Assembly (NCBI GenBank): GCA_037952775.1 | Contig: JBANAY010000004.1 | Coordinates: 13,640,001 to 13,704,000 of the forward strand | Direction of reading: 5' to 3' | Source: Clonostachys chloroleuca | Lineage: Eukaryota; Ascomycota; Sordariomycetes; Hypocreales; Bionectriaceae | Length of the DNA: 64,000 nt | In this document: positions 35,488 through 47,800 of the stretch, piece by piece | How positions within the stretch are numbered: the stretch's first letter is position 1 | How the letters are laid out: every line of letters begins with the position of its first letter | Notes under the pieces: model-generated | Told to the model about the DNA's origin: nothing | The model's database searches: none | The model's input: only the letters and a program-made list of their open reading frames with translations | Translations under genes and position numbers: made by a program

Positions 35488-37860
35488 GATGGATGGATTG
35501 ATAATTGAGTGATGAGGGAAGAGAGGGAAGAGAGGGAAGAGGAAAGAACGATACTATGGTTGACAAAGACTAACACAGGTAGGTAAACTATTTCGAATTT
35601 CGATCAATGAGTGACCTCCTTGCTCAAGGCGGACAGAAGAAAGATGACCGAAAGAGCCCCCCATGACCACCAAAGAGCTTCGCCTCGTTCTTCTTATACA
35701 TTATGCCTGACTGTCTATCCTCCCAGCAACGCCAAGGGTCCCCAAAAATGAGGCGGACAATGTTGTGCCCAGCATGCGAGATGCCTCGCGAATCGAGGTA
35801 ATGGTGAAGTCATCGCTAGGCCAGACCAGCTTGCGACGATACTGGATGGCACACCATATGCAAGCGGGCGAGTGGTTCTCACAGACGACTCGCCCGGATA
35901 CAGCGGATACTCTGTGTATGCTTCCTCGATGTTATGCAGCAGACTTCAAGAGCCTCACTGTGAATGTGCAGAACTGGCTTACGTGGGGTCGGGCAACAAT
36001 GAATATCCCACACCCGATGAGTTGGGCCACGACGCAGCAGAGAGAGTGTGACTTCTACAGTACGCACACACATATACTCAATGCTCTCCGTGCCGTGTCG
36101 TAGCTTGTAGCTGGTTCGCACACAAGCCGGGATGAGCTGACGGCGCATTGCAAGGCAGCCAGGCGAGGCGGGCTCCTTTCTCAATTTGTAACGCAGCTGC
36201 AATGCAACCACACTAAACACCCACCCACCACATGGTTAAAGAGAAATGTCGATTATCGGATCGGCATGAGATGTTATCGAGCTACTGATGGATAGTCACG
36301 GGCAAGAGGGGTTGCATACGGTGGGACATCCATATGCTTCTCGACAAAATTGATCTGGAATTCCGATAGCAGTCACCTGCAATTGAGAGACATCCGCATA
36401 ATTCGAGCTAAGCTGCGCGAGACGGAGCTATTACACACGGTTGATACTATTTGATCCAACCGGAGCGAGGTCGAGACCAGAGAGGGACTGAAACTAACTC
36501 ATGTATCAGAAAACTGATATATCTCCCCCCCCTCAAAACTAGCCAATATTGGACGACAGGTCACATTTTCTCACCAAGGTCCGAATGCACGATTGCACAT
36601 TGCCCAGATTACGTGCGTGTCCCGTGGCAAGTAGCCCATGCAATCCTACCACCCACAACCCTCAGCTAGTTACACAGCCCTTCAATTCAGGTGCCCTAAA
36701 TCGCCATTAACCTCGCCCATGCAGCAGTGCGGCACAGGCCCTGAGGCTGATCACCCCGCGGTGAATCACACACAACGAGGGCGTCACCACGGATGCGTGT
36801 TGCCCATACTCCCGGTGGCATCGGGACAGTCTCTGCCCAGCTCCGACCACCAACCTGTGTGCGCCGGCTCAGTTCCTAGTCGCTGTCCGTAACACAGCAA
36901 GGCTAATACACAATTGTGTCGAGCGGGTGTGACCTATCACAGACCGGTCAACCAGCAGGCTGGCGCACGTTCCTCCAGCCTACAGCCCGTTTCGCAAAGT
37001 CGTCCATCGTGCAGTCGTCATGGGAAAATGAAATAAAAAAATTAACCAAGGAGACGAATAACGAAAGTCCCTAGAGCGAACCCTTTCATGGGCACGCTGC
37101 ATGCTTGCTGCCTGATATTAGAAACAACAGCCGGGCCGGGTGATGATTTGGCCAATTCTTAGAGGTCGACGAGATACCGAGCCGTGTTTCTTTTCTTGCT
37201 CATTTTCCCTTTCCCCCTCTCTTATCTTGTTCTGGACCGATGGCTTGCTTATGGGCGCGGCCTCGATGGTTGCCCACCTTGCTCGTATTTCACCGTTTAG
37301 GCAAAGGATAAGGATCAAGGCATGAAACCGACCGAAGAAAGTGCAGCTTATGTGGCGAAGCCTTGCGTCCATGAAGAATGAGACAGAGCTGATGGATGCA
37401 GTCACCATGAGAAGGTGAGCAAGTTTTGTGAAAGAAGAGAAAAAAGTGAGGCGGAGGAGGTTGGACGGGCAGCTTCCCCCGGATATTTTCCCCGGGATAG
37501 TTTGCCCGGTGTGGGATAAGGTCTGGGAAGGACAGTAATGAAGTAGTAAGTATGATTAAGGTAAAGTAAGGCATGTCTTCGTAAGTATCCCCCTCTAGAT
37601 CCCACCCACTGCTCGCCACTCCTTTCTGCACATGATTTTTCCAGTATCATGGAACTCCAGCTCATGCTCCGATGCACCGATTCGTCATGATGCTTGTGTG
37701 TAGTGTGTGGTTGAAAGAATAGACACAACCGTTTTTTTCTGTATCATGCCTCCTGTTGCGCCATGTCCGCCTCTTGTGCAGAAAGCCTCGTCCCGCCTCA
37801 CGCTGGGATTCCTACGTTTGCCGAGCCGTGTCATGTCATGTCATGCCATGTTATGCTATG
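35488..37860. other. Intergenic: poly-Q gene promoter side and CUL4 3' side
   Basis: I see no supported gene. Immediately upstream of the poly-Q gene start is a purine-rich leader (GGGAAGAGA units at about 35517-35545). The right end carries the pentanucleotide array listed separately. Short open frames in the middle have no recognisable motif. Confidence 0.5.
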
Positions 37861-37869
37861 CTATGCTAG
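37828..37869. repeat. Pentanucleotide tandem array at the CUL4 stop codon
   Basis: About eight 5-bp units (plus strand TGTCA x3, TGCCA, TGTTA, TGCTA x3) run from the CUL4 3' untranslated region into its stop codon (37861-37863) and last codons. The unit drifts gradually along the array, as expected for an old slippage tract. Confidence 0.85.
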
Positions 37870-40587
37870 GTACACGTAGCCGTTGCCTTCTCGGTCAATG
37901 TAGTCCTTCTCTATTAGGCTGCAGTGGTTGAATGAATTCGTTAGCAAATATTCAAGTCACATGGTACAGATCAAGTGCAAAAGTAGACAACGCTAGACGC
38001 GTGCGACAAACGTACCTCTCAATCTCCCTCTTGATGGCAGACGGCTCCACGCTGCCTCTGCTCTTGGTGAGGTTGATCACCTCGGCCTGGAGCTCGGCGT
38101 GGCCCATCTGCTTCCTGCTCTTCATGATGCGCACGATGGCCGCCTGGGTCTCGAAGCGGCGGTCCTGGGCGACGCGCTCGTGCGTGGCCTTGTTCTCCTC
38201 CTTTGTCTCCTTGAGCTGGATCTGGTTGATCTTGACTTTCACGTTGGGGTGCGCAAAGGCCCGGTTGAAGGTGAAGGTGTCGGTCGGCTTGACCTCGCGG
38301 CTCATGGGGTGCTTCTTCAGCACACGCGCCTTACCGCACGCCAGCGACTGCAGGGTGCGGTCCAGGTCGCCCCCTTGAGTCCCGTGGCCTTGGATATCTG
38401 CTCGTACCCCAGGAACCCGTCCGCTGCGTCTACGGAGTTGAAGAGGAGGAGGACGACGGCTTGGTAGGCCGATACGAGGAGCTCCTTCTGGCCCTTGGGG
38501 AACTTGGCCTTGAGGGAGCAGTGTGCCAGGGAGTGTTTCCACGTGAGGGTCCTACCGGTGTGCATGCTCTTGTAGAATGTATCGAATCTCTCCGACTGCC
38601 TGGCCACCTCGTCTGGCAGGTTTAGATTTACGTCTGGGTAGGTTGGCCAAGCGGCAGCTGAGAGGACCATGACGTGGAGATCGACGGGTGACCTCCGGCT
38701 GGCGTTGGCCGCACACCATTGGTTGTACGCGCTCATCTCATCCCTGGCAATCTCCTGATCCTTGAACATCTGCTCGAGCTTGTGTGTGATTTCCGACCCG
38801 ACCTCGGAGCGCAGCTTGGCCAGCATGTTCCGCTCGGCGTCCTGGCTAGCGCTACGACCCATCAGTAGCCGTCGAGCGAGATCCTTCTTGTAGAAAGCCT
38901 CAAATGTATCCTTTCCTTCAATGAAGCGGACCAGCTCCAGCGACTGGTTGAGCTGCCGGTCGAGCTCGGCATCCTCGTCGGCAGTGCTTGATATGCCTTC
39001 CTTCTGTGCCGCTGCGCGATCCTTGGCATCCGAGAAGAGTGCCGGAGGCAGGCTCTTGAGGCCGCCGCGGAGCAGAAGGTCGATGTGCTTGGCAATCATC
39101 TCTCCAATCTTGGACGTTCCCGAGCCCCAGCAGGCAGAGACCTTGGAGTCGTTCATCGTTTTGCCAAAGGCGTCTCGCATCGCCCAGAGAAACTCGTCAT
39201 CCTTCCCAAAGGCGTCCCGGATCATGACATCCAGCGACCGTCTGAGGATCAACAACCTAAGCACCATCTCGTCGCCGCGATCCTTGTCTCCCACAATCTG
39301 TGCCACCGTAGCCTTGATGTACTCAACCCAGGGATCCTTGAGCTTCTTCTGGATCCGCGAATGTCGCAAGAGCCCGTACAGTACTTTGACGGACTCGACA
39401 TCTTCGCTGGAGAGCAGCTTGGCGAAGCTTTCCCCATTGAGTAACTTATCAGTATAGTTATCGATGAGTGTCACATGAGCAGCATCCATAAGCTGCTTCT
39501 CTGTGACTGTCTCGATGTGAAACTCTAGACAGCGGTGGTGCTCCTTGAGCAGCAGTTTCTCACACGCCTGAATGTACGACTTGAGATTCGACAGGGCGTG
39601 AGACTCGCCAAACTCGTTGAAGTAGAGCTGTGACGTTTTTGTGAAGACAGGCTCGAACGATCTTGAGTAGACGCCCAGGATGTAGAGCATACGGATCGAT
39701 CCCTTGAGAAGCTCCGCGTCTCGGAGTTCGTCCCCCTCCGGTCGTGCTCAATCAACTCGCACATGCCCAGGACAAGTTTCTTTCCTGGAGCCGTCTCGTA
39801 GATTTCCGAGTTGGAGGGGAAGGCCATCTTGCGGAAGAAGGTAATGGCCATGTCATTGATAGCTGTCTTTTTCTCACGGAGGAGGTATGTCCGGTCAAGG
39901 AAACTGAATATAGACCGGATGAGTTTCTGCAGACCAAGTACAAGTCAGTGGCTGCGGTCCCTGGTTCCCAATTCCGCTTGAATAGCATCTAGAATATTCC
40001 AATCAACTTACAATCTGAGCATTGAAGAGATGCCATTCCGCCAACAGCTGCTTCGCCATGTTGAGGTTCGACCCCTCGCCGCTCCGCTGCACCCTGGGGA
40101 GAATAACGCGGGACACATGCGAGTCGACGCGGTCCCTCAGCACCAGATGGATCTTGCCCGCGTTCCCGTTCCGGCAGTGGTCCTCGACGCCCCGATAGAG
40201 CCGCTCGAGAGGGACATGGGGCTTCCCGCCCGCCAGCACCACGGTCAGCATGTCGTCGAGGATCTTCTCCGTCTCGGCGTAGTACTCGCGGACCTGCGCC
40301 TCGCGGGCGGCGCCGGGCTGCCGCAGGTTCTTGATGACGATCCGCTTGGCCCCGTTCTGCGGCTGGAAGGCTGAGGACCGCGTGAGGTCGATGGTGTCGC
40401 GGGCCTTGCCTCTGGCCTTGGCGCTCATGGTCTGCATCGCTTCGGCAGAGGCAGAGGCAGGGGCGAACTTGGGCCGCTTGAGAGGCTGGAACGCCGGGGA
40501 CGAGGCGGAGAAGGGGGAGCCGGAGGAGGAGTCGAGACGGGGGCGGCGGCGGGAGGAAGGGGAGGAGTCGGCCTGCATCGATTGCAT
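37861..40587 (-). CDS. cul4: Cullin-4 ubiquitin ligase scaffold, two apparent frameshifts
   Basis: Cullin-4 is the scaffold of DDB1-based ubiquitin ligases acting in DNA repair, replication licensing and heterochromatin. Exon 1 (40012-40587) has a disordered, basic N-terminus and the first cullin repeat. An 85-nt intron (39927-40011) joins NAQI to KLIRSIFSFLDRTYLL. Exon 2 carries the cullin homology domain (DTFEAFYKKDLARRLLMGRS, LDRTLQSLACGK, TFTFNRAF) and the neddylation site IVRIMKSRKQ (about residue 791). A 97-nt intron (37919-38015; GTACGT donor, CTAAC branch site) leads to a 58-nt last exon ending in YVYLA. One base is missing at G/C runs 39732-39736 (inside DRRG/DELRDAELL) and 38370-38374 (inside ATGLKGG/DLDRT). 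With both added the frame closes at 848 residues. The REIESLIEKDY tail favours CUL4 over CUL3. An in-frame ATG also exists at 40941, less likely because it would add a low-complexity leader. Confidence 0.88.
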
Positions 40588-41296
40588 GGAAGCCGTCGAC
40601 TGGGCTTGATACGAGGAGGAGAGGAGGGGAGGAGAGGTGGTTGAGCAGCACAACGGGCACAGCTCAGGTCGATGTAACGGACCACTGCTTCTCCGGCCGG
40701 CACGTTCGGCGTGGCACCATGGGGCACCTCGAGGGCTTTCGAGGCTCGGAAACTGAGGTGGTCGTTGGGTTTGAGGACCGGGACAAGGATCAGGGCGATG
40801 ATCTGCTGTACTGCGGATGGGCCCTGTTATACGCCCCAGACGCTGCTTGATGCTGCTCTGTGTCGGCGTTTCTGGCGGGCGGGATGAGTGCGAAAAAAAG
40901 CAGCGAAGCGACGAACAAGACAGGGCTAAGAGGCGGCACACAGCAGGTACAGCAGAAACAATAGGCCCAAGATGGATGATGCAGTGTCTACTACAAGACA
41001 GAAACAGTTGATGTCACTCGAGAGCCTCGGGCGGACTTTGGCAGCTCCTCAGACTTGATGCATGCTATCTCCGGCGCGATAAGATAAGACTTTCTGCCTT
41101 TCAGTAAGCGCCCAAAGCGATGACGAGCTTCTCCCTGGAAATCATCCACTACGGCGGCTTACCCCCTCCTCGGAAGACAATGATTAATAACACCAAGGTA
41201 TTGAGTGGCTGAAATAAAACAAGGCACACCACAGCTCTTTTCACGCAAGGCATTGACCTCGTTGTTTTATCAAATATAAGAATAAGGCAATAGTAA

Positions 41297-41342
41297 GATA
41301 TTGTATCCATTGCTAGGTTGATATTGTATCCATTACTGGGTT
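41297..41342. repeat. 23-bp tandem duplication (2 copies)
   Basis: GATATTGTATCCATTGCTAGGTT would be a 23-base unit; copy 1 lies at 41297-41319 and copy 2 at 41320-41342. They differ at two positions near the end (GCTAGG against ACTGGG). Confidence 0.9.
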
Positions 41343-41463
41343 ATTTATTTTGATATCGTGTTGAAATTCAACACTGGGGTGTCTGCATTAGGTGTGTCAT
41401 GTTATATGTCAGTTGCTTGGGTATCTACTAAGCATAGACTTCGTTTGGCTTGACTCTCTGTCA

Positions 41464-41536
41464 AGAACAGAACTGTCGAAACACGCATCAGCACGTACCG
41501 AAAGGTCATTGGCAAGTTCCATCCTGTGATGAAGTA
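41464..41536 (+). repeat. Inverted 73-bp copy of a TEL1 kinase-domain segment
   Basis: This plus-strand segment matches the reverse complement of 42536-42608 at 71 of 73 positions by direct reading. The differences are C for T at 41468 and G for A at 41512. Translated, it reads RTVETRISTYRKVIGKFHP, against VIDKFHP in TEL1. Similarity stops abruptly at 41536 and fades within two or three bases to the left. It lies about 280 bp beyond the TEL1 stop codon and about 1 kb from its source, in inverted orientation. It is too short to be a gene. Confidence 0.93.
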
Positions 41537-41816
41537 CACTCTTCCGGGTAGATATGCTCCAATATGACGTTGGGGCCTAGCCAAGGCTTGCCTCTATTCG
41601 ATAAGACTTTCTTCTGGATTACAGCAGAGTGGAAAGGGATATTTCTACTTTGGTAAAATACAATTCGCTATACTGGCGACTAATAATTCGTAACGTGAAA
41701 ACACAAAACCAACTAATACAAGGCCTCTAGTCGACTATTTTGAACAAACTCATCATATTGCAGCTTTTCCAAACCCAAACACATTTTATTTCTACATATC
41801 TACAATCTTCCAAGAC

Positions 41817-44800
41817 TCATGCGTACGCAGCCCAACCTGTAGTTCATTATTAGCCAGTTATTTCAAGTTACATAGTCAGACGGGTAAATCTCACCAGAGT
41901 ATAGCACTGCCAGATTGCACTCGTCAACGGCCTGATTGATCAAATCGTTGACCGTTGCCGTCACACTCAGTGTCTTGGAAAGCTTCTTCCTCACCACCTC
42001 AAGCGCCCGATCTGCTTCGGAGGGCTCATTGAGCTCAGTCCCTGCCTTCTTTCCCTTCTTGGCTTCTGCCTCGCTCTGCTCCGACTCATCGACGGCGCCG
42101 TCATCGTCATGCCTAGCCTTTTGCAGCTTGGCAAGGCGCAGTGGGGAGATGGACCAGGTGTAGAGGGGATCGTATCGCAAAACGTCGAGGATCGTCATGA
42201 TGGAGTACTGTTCTTCCCGCAGGGCATCAAGCGTGAACTCGCAGCAGCGTCGGAACACACCTTCGGTCTTGGTAATGCCCATCCCATCCACAATGTCTCG
42301 TGTAAGCCTGAACGGGACCAGCTCAGGTACGGGCAGAATACGTCCGGCCTCAAAGGCAACACCCAGGTCTATGTGCACCACCTCTCCCGTTTTCGTGTCG
42401 AGCAGGATATTGTGGCCGTGGCGGTCGCCGAGTCCAAGCACATGCCCCAGCATCGAGATTGCCGCCGTGCTTCGCGTGTAGGCCAGCCTTTTGACAAACC
42501 ACTCGTCTGGGTCGCCAAAGTATTCAATGAAGAAATACTTCATCACAGGATGGAACTTGTCAATGACCTTTCGGTACGTGCTGATGCGTGTTTCGACAGT
42601 TCTATTCTGGACGTTGAAGATTTCCTTGCGGCATTGAGACCCTTTTAGATCCTTGGGGAAGTACCTCTCATGAGCTGGCATGAGGAACTCATGCAGAGGA
42701 ATCGTATTTGGCACGAATTCAATAAGTCCCGACGAAGCAGTGAGTGGTAGGACCTTGTAGGTTCTGATGCCCAGACTACGCTGTTGCGTAGCTCTGTGCA
42801 GTTTGAGAAGAGACGACACAGCAGCAAACACTTGCTCCATGATGGCGTCTTGGCGAAGATCATCATGGCCGCCCTTCACTAGCTGCTTGTACTTGACCCC
42901 GTTGGTGCCGACAGCAGTGATGATTTTAGGCGCACTCACACCGGAAGCAATGGACATGCTGGACTCGAGTTTCAGGATCGTTGGCACTTTCGAGTAATCC
43001 TTGGTCGCCGATAGTTCGATATGCATCGTGGGAGGTGGAATCCGATACTTGTTGAGGTAGTTGACGAGGTTCGTTGCCGCAGTTGACTCCTTCAAGTTGA
43101 CCTTGACCCCGGACTTGTACTTGTTCGCGTTCTTCTCCATCGCCAACAGGTGGTAGTACTTGCTTGTCTTATCGATAGCCAGCCAAATGTCGGAGACGGA
43201 TCTTGTAGAGGCGAGTCTTTGAGCCACCTTTTCTGTCGCTCGGACTCTTTGGATGGCTACTTCGTCCTTCTGTTGCGCCTTTGCCTTCGTTCCAGACCAG
43301 ATCTGATACATCCCATGATAGGGATGCTCGACGCAGATGTTGTAGACGAGATCAAGGAGTAGTTTATGGAACATGCTGTCCTGATTTTGCAGCCTCGACG
43401 TGAGCTGGTTCATCAGCGTAGCAAATTTCCTCGTTGGCACCTGCTGCAGGTATCGCATCACGGCTTTGTTGGTGACATCCTCTGATGATCTTTCTAGCCA
43501 GAGCGCGATGAATCGGAGAGCATCGTTGTTGTACTCGTCAGAAGCAACCAGCGACAAAAGGTAGTTCTCCAAGCTCAACCGTACGAATTCGCTTCGGGTT
43601 TGCTCCACTCGCCGCAGTTCCTGCTCATCGAGACTCAACCACTGCTTCTCCTTGGATAGCACATGCGAGTACCGACTCCTGAGCTGGCTGTCCTTGGTGG
43701 AATTTATCAGGCTCTGAAGTTGCGCAACCTCGTCGCTCTTCCCTTTTCGCAGATTCTGGAGCCGCGAAAGATCCTCCAGACTGGCTACATCCTGAAGCTG
43801 TCCATCACAGAACGTTGCGAATTGGTGATAGACGGATCCTGCTTCCTTGCCGTTGACGTTTCCTTTCAGCTCCTTGAGTGCAGGCTCCAGGTATTTCTTC
43901 TGGATATCTTGTGGTTTTTCCAGCCGAGCAACGGAAACCTGGTTGCCGATCTTGGAGAGAAGGTCAGTTCTGCTGACGGGTATCATCTGCTTCTTCAGTG
44001 TGGAGTCTTTCTCGATCCCCTGCAAGAGGCGGATGGAGGTGCTCATCTCCCCGTGATCCCAGAGCGAATTCGCCGCTTCAACCTTGACAGCTGCATCGAA
44101 GTGCAGTCCCTGAGCTTCACAAGATGGGAGCAAGTTCATCAATGATGTAGAGATATTGATAGTTTCTTGAGTGGCCTGGTAGTATCGGAAAACACTGGCA
44201 GACGTGAGCATCGACTGCACCTGAGCCTGGCGGAGGTTGCCCACGGAGATCTTGCTTTTCAACAGATGGTCATGTTGGCTCAGCATGCTCATGGTTGTTC
44301 CTCGACACGAGAGAATATTGCTGACATCCTCATATCTGATTGCCCGGTTAGCTCCATCTATACCATCATTCCTGGTGGTGGGACACTTACAATCCACGTT
44401 TCATCCATTCAACACGAGATTGAAACCTGGCGAGAACATTTTCGACGTCACCGGGATCTGAGATATTGGTCGCCTCATCGAGCTCGTATAAAACGGCTGC
44501 CGCTCCCAGGTGCTTCCTCAAGCCTCTTGCATTCTGATTCTGCTTCGTCAAGCTTGATATCGATCGCTGGAAGCCATCATAGATGGCGGAGCGCACCAGA
44601 CCAACGTCGGTTGCTTGGTGCATGCTCTGGAACGCTTTGTATACAACCACCGCATGATGGTCACTTGCCACGGGCGCCGGAAGGTTCCACATTTCCAACT
44701 TCTGGGCTGTTCTAAACGTGCTCTCCAGAGAAGAGGATGATGAACCCGCGTTTTGCTGAGTCTGCAGAAGAGAATATGACAGTCCACTTAGACCCAAGCC

Positions 44801-47800
44801 ATTGAGAGTCTTCACCAAAGCCTGCGCATCAGACTCAGTATCAGGGTCGCGTTGGCGCAGATGGCTATCATATTGCGCTCCCCTGAAAGCGAGACTCTTT
44901 GAGCCTTCATTTTCATATTCAACTCGAGCTAAGACCTTGAATAGACTGGCCTCCTCCGGAAGACCATAGTACGCGTCGGGGTCATCGATGTTCTCAAAGA
45001 TGTCGAGCAGAGTCTCGCTCAGATCTGTTTGTTGAAGGGCCGAAGATCGACGAGAAGAGCGAGTTGTCTCTGAGCTAACAAGCTCTGCCAGGAACAGCGC
45101 CGTCTTGTACATTCCACAGTGGGCAGCAGCGTTTGAGGCCGAGGCATAATCTATCTCAAGCCACTGAATACGGTCTGCAATACAAGACTCGCCAGGGTAC
45201 TCCTGTGTCCGGAGGTATAGAAAGGTGTTGAGTAGCAGTTTGATATTGTTCTTGGCGGTAGGCTCTCTGGAAGCCAGCCAAATTCTCGCAGCCTCGGATA
45301 GGGAACGCTTCACTGTCTGTTGCTTTTTCACCTGAAGGTGCAGCACGAGATGAAGGAGGAACGGGAAACACTTCTCTGCGAAACCCTTGACTTCTGTCAA
45401 GAGCGGAGGGAGAACCGAGAGAAGAGTCGAGGTCGATATGGATTGTGCGAGGTGGACACTAAGTTTGGGCAGCCATTCCGAAGTCGAGATGTCCAGCTTC
45501 CAGACTGAACTGTCATCCCTAACAGACGGAGGCTCTGGCTTTTCAGACGGAGGCGAGGTATAGGTCCCCCATTGGGATGCTAGGAAAAGAGATTCTCTGA
45601 GACTTCTTTCACACGCGAGAGATAGTGACTGGTCTTCTTCGTGCGTAGCCTTTGACACCACGCTTCGTAATGCGGCTTCTGCTAAACCAGCCGTCTTCGA
45701 GTCCGGGCTCGATGTCAGCTCCTGGAGAATCCCCAGAATCCCCACCTCTGATCCATTTGCATCAAGAGCCATATCGTGGTATGTTGAAAGTCTAGTTTCA
45801 CGGATAACGCCGGTTGGAATCTCTCCAGACGCCGAGAAAGCTCGGCCAACAACTCGCCCTGCCCACGAGAGATATGCCGAGCTCAGATTCTGAGTGCCGC
45901 AGCTTTTCCACACTTCTGGTGCGATATCTATAGCGTCCTCCTCGCTTGCCACAATATCATCAGTTGGGTTGTTGGGGAATGAGAAATCGTTGCAAAGAAG
46001 CCCCAGAGCAAGCTCGCGAGACGATTTGTTAAGAAGCTGGACGTCGGAACCCCCATCTTTTAGAATGTCCAACAATAGTTTACTCTCGAAAGTGCCCTTT
46101 TCAGCATTTCCCGATGATCGAATGTGTGCAGCTGATTCTGTGATGGACCGAAAAGCTTCTCGTTGACCTTCACTTGTGAAGAGACTTGAGTCGTATTCGC
46201 TCAGGTACCCCGTCAGCCATTTGTGGAAATTTTGCGCTTTGCTCATTGTCGCTTTGAAGAGACTTTCTTGAGTAGTACTTGATTGGCTCGATTCAAGGAA
46301 GACTCTCAGAGAGGCGAGAGTTGAGAGGGCATATCCCGACACAAATGATGGTACTAATTGGAGGTACGGAGCACCCTCGGCCAGCAGGTACTGGCTCATA
46401 CCCAGAGCATCATCGGCACATTCTGCGTCAACGATGAACTTCTGGATCGAGTTCAGGAGCATCTCCAGGACATATGATTCCAGAGCAGAGTTCCCGGCTA
46501 AGCTGATGAGGATCCGAACCTTGCGAAGTACCGCGCATGCGTGGAGTGATCCTAGGGCAGGCTGAACAGAGTTGAACAGCTTGCGGGCTATGGCTGAAAC
46601 CAGGGCAGGTGTCCACAAGTCTCGGAAATCGAATATCATGTTCTCGCATAGGCGTCGGGTCTCGCTGATCAGATATCGCGCCCTGAAGTTTGGCTGCTGA
46701 TTCGGAGGCAGGTCGGCAGAGGAGTGGGAGATAGCCTTGATTGCGGTCATGATCTCTCCCGCATATGTCAGGTCTCTCTGCTTCATGAAAGCTTTCTCGA
46801 TGGGGCTATCTTGGTCGATGACGTCGAAAAACAGAGCAACTATGTCCACGAAGTGGTTGTACTTTGATTCCATGAGCGCCTTATTCCCAAGCTTTTCTTC
46901 GATATAAGTGTCGTCTTTGGCATCCTCGTCTCCGGAGTGATGACCGTACATCATGCTGTAAGCCATAGCGGTTGAGAAATTGCGCCGGATCAGCTCGCTG
47001 ATTGTTATGCCAATTGTTTTGGCAAGGTATGCTGTCATTTCTTCCTGTCCTCGCATCACCATCAAACCTACAGCCTCTGCCTGGGTAGAGCTGAGGAGCT
47101 GCTTCAAGCTGCTGAAGCCGAAGATTGAGAATGGAATGTCTTCAAGTGAATCGTTCTCTAACCACGTGTATAACAGTTGCCGTGAAAACAGATGAAAGAG
47201 TTCTCGGGGAGATTTGAGATCTAGCTCTTTTGAAATGATAGCACAACAACGGGTTGCATAATCTGCCGCAAGCGATACTTTGCCTGGTGTCTCAAATATG
47301 TGATAGGTGCATCTTCGTAACAAAGTCGACCAGCGACATGCTATTTTCGACAAGACAAGCAGCCGGAACGCTATCCCAGCAACATTGTCAGGGTCCTTTG
47401 GAAGACTATCCAGAACGTCGACGAATACCTCATCGTGGAGTTTCAGAATGTACAAGTCGAAGATCTCAGCGATTCTGTTACCGATATAACTCTTGACCGA
47501 CATCGGCCCGCTCATGAGAATATACAGGAGAGATGTCCGGCATGAGTTGGCCCTGATATTGGTGCCGTACTCGTGGTCTTCTCTTAGAAGGTTAAACAGA
47601 AAGGCGGCCATTGAAATTTGTACTTGAGAGGAAAACATGTTGTTGGGCAGACAAATGTTGGTGAAGTGACGGTATAGATCACTAACGTCTTGGTAAATTT
47701 CTTGGTTGTCGTGATGCCAAACGTTGTATAAGCCACTTATTACCTCGATACAAGTGCTCAGGGCGACTTCACAACACCGATATTCGAAGTGTGATACGAT

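Larger units (their letters stand above)
40588..41816. other. CUL4 upstream region and TEL1 downstream region
   Basis: No independent gene is supported. The left part is the CUL4 leader and promoter. The right part, downstream of TEL1, contains the 23-bp tandem duplication and the inverted TEL1 fragment listed separately, in AT-rich sequence. Confidence 0.55.

Noticed and set aside
23316..37555. Shared 14-mer AAGTAGTAAGTATG near 23320 and near 37540
   Set aside because: Several 14-mer matches are expected by chance in 64 kb, and similarity does not extend into the flanks.
40062..40080. T-arm-like GAGGTTCGACCCCTC in CUL4 exon 1
   Set aside because: It is coding sequence with no other tRNA elements nearby.
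41402..41584. 60-residue minus-strand frame downstream of TEL1
   Set aside because: It is the antisense reading of the inverted TEL1 fragment and flanking DNA, not a gene.
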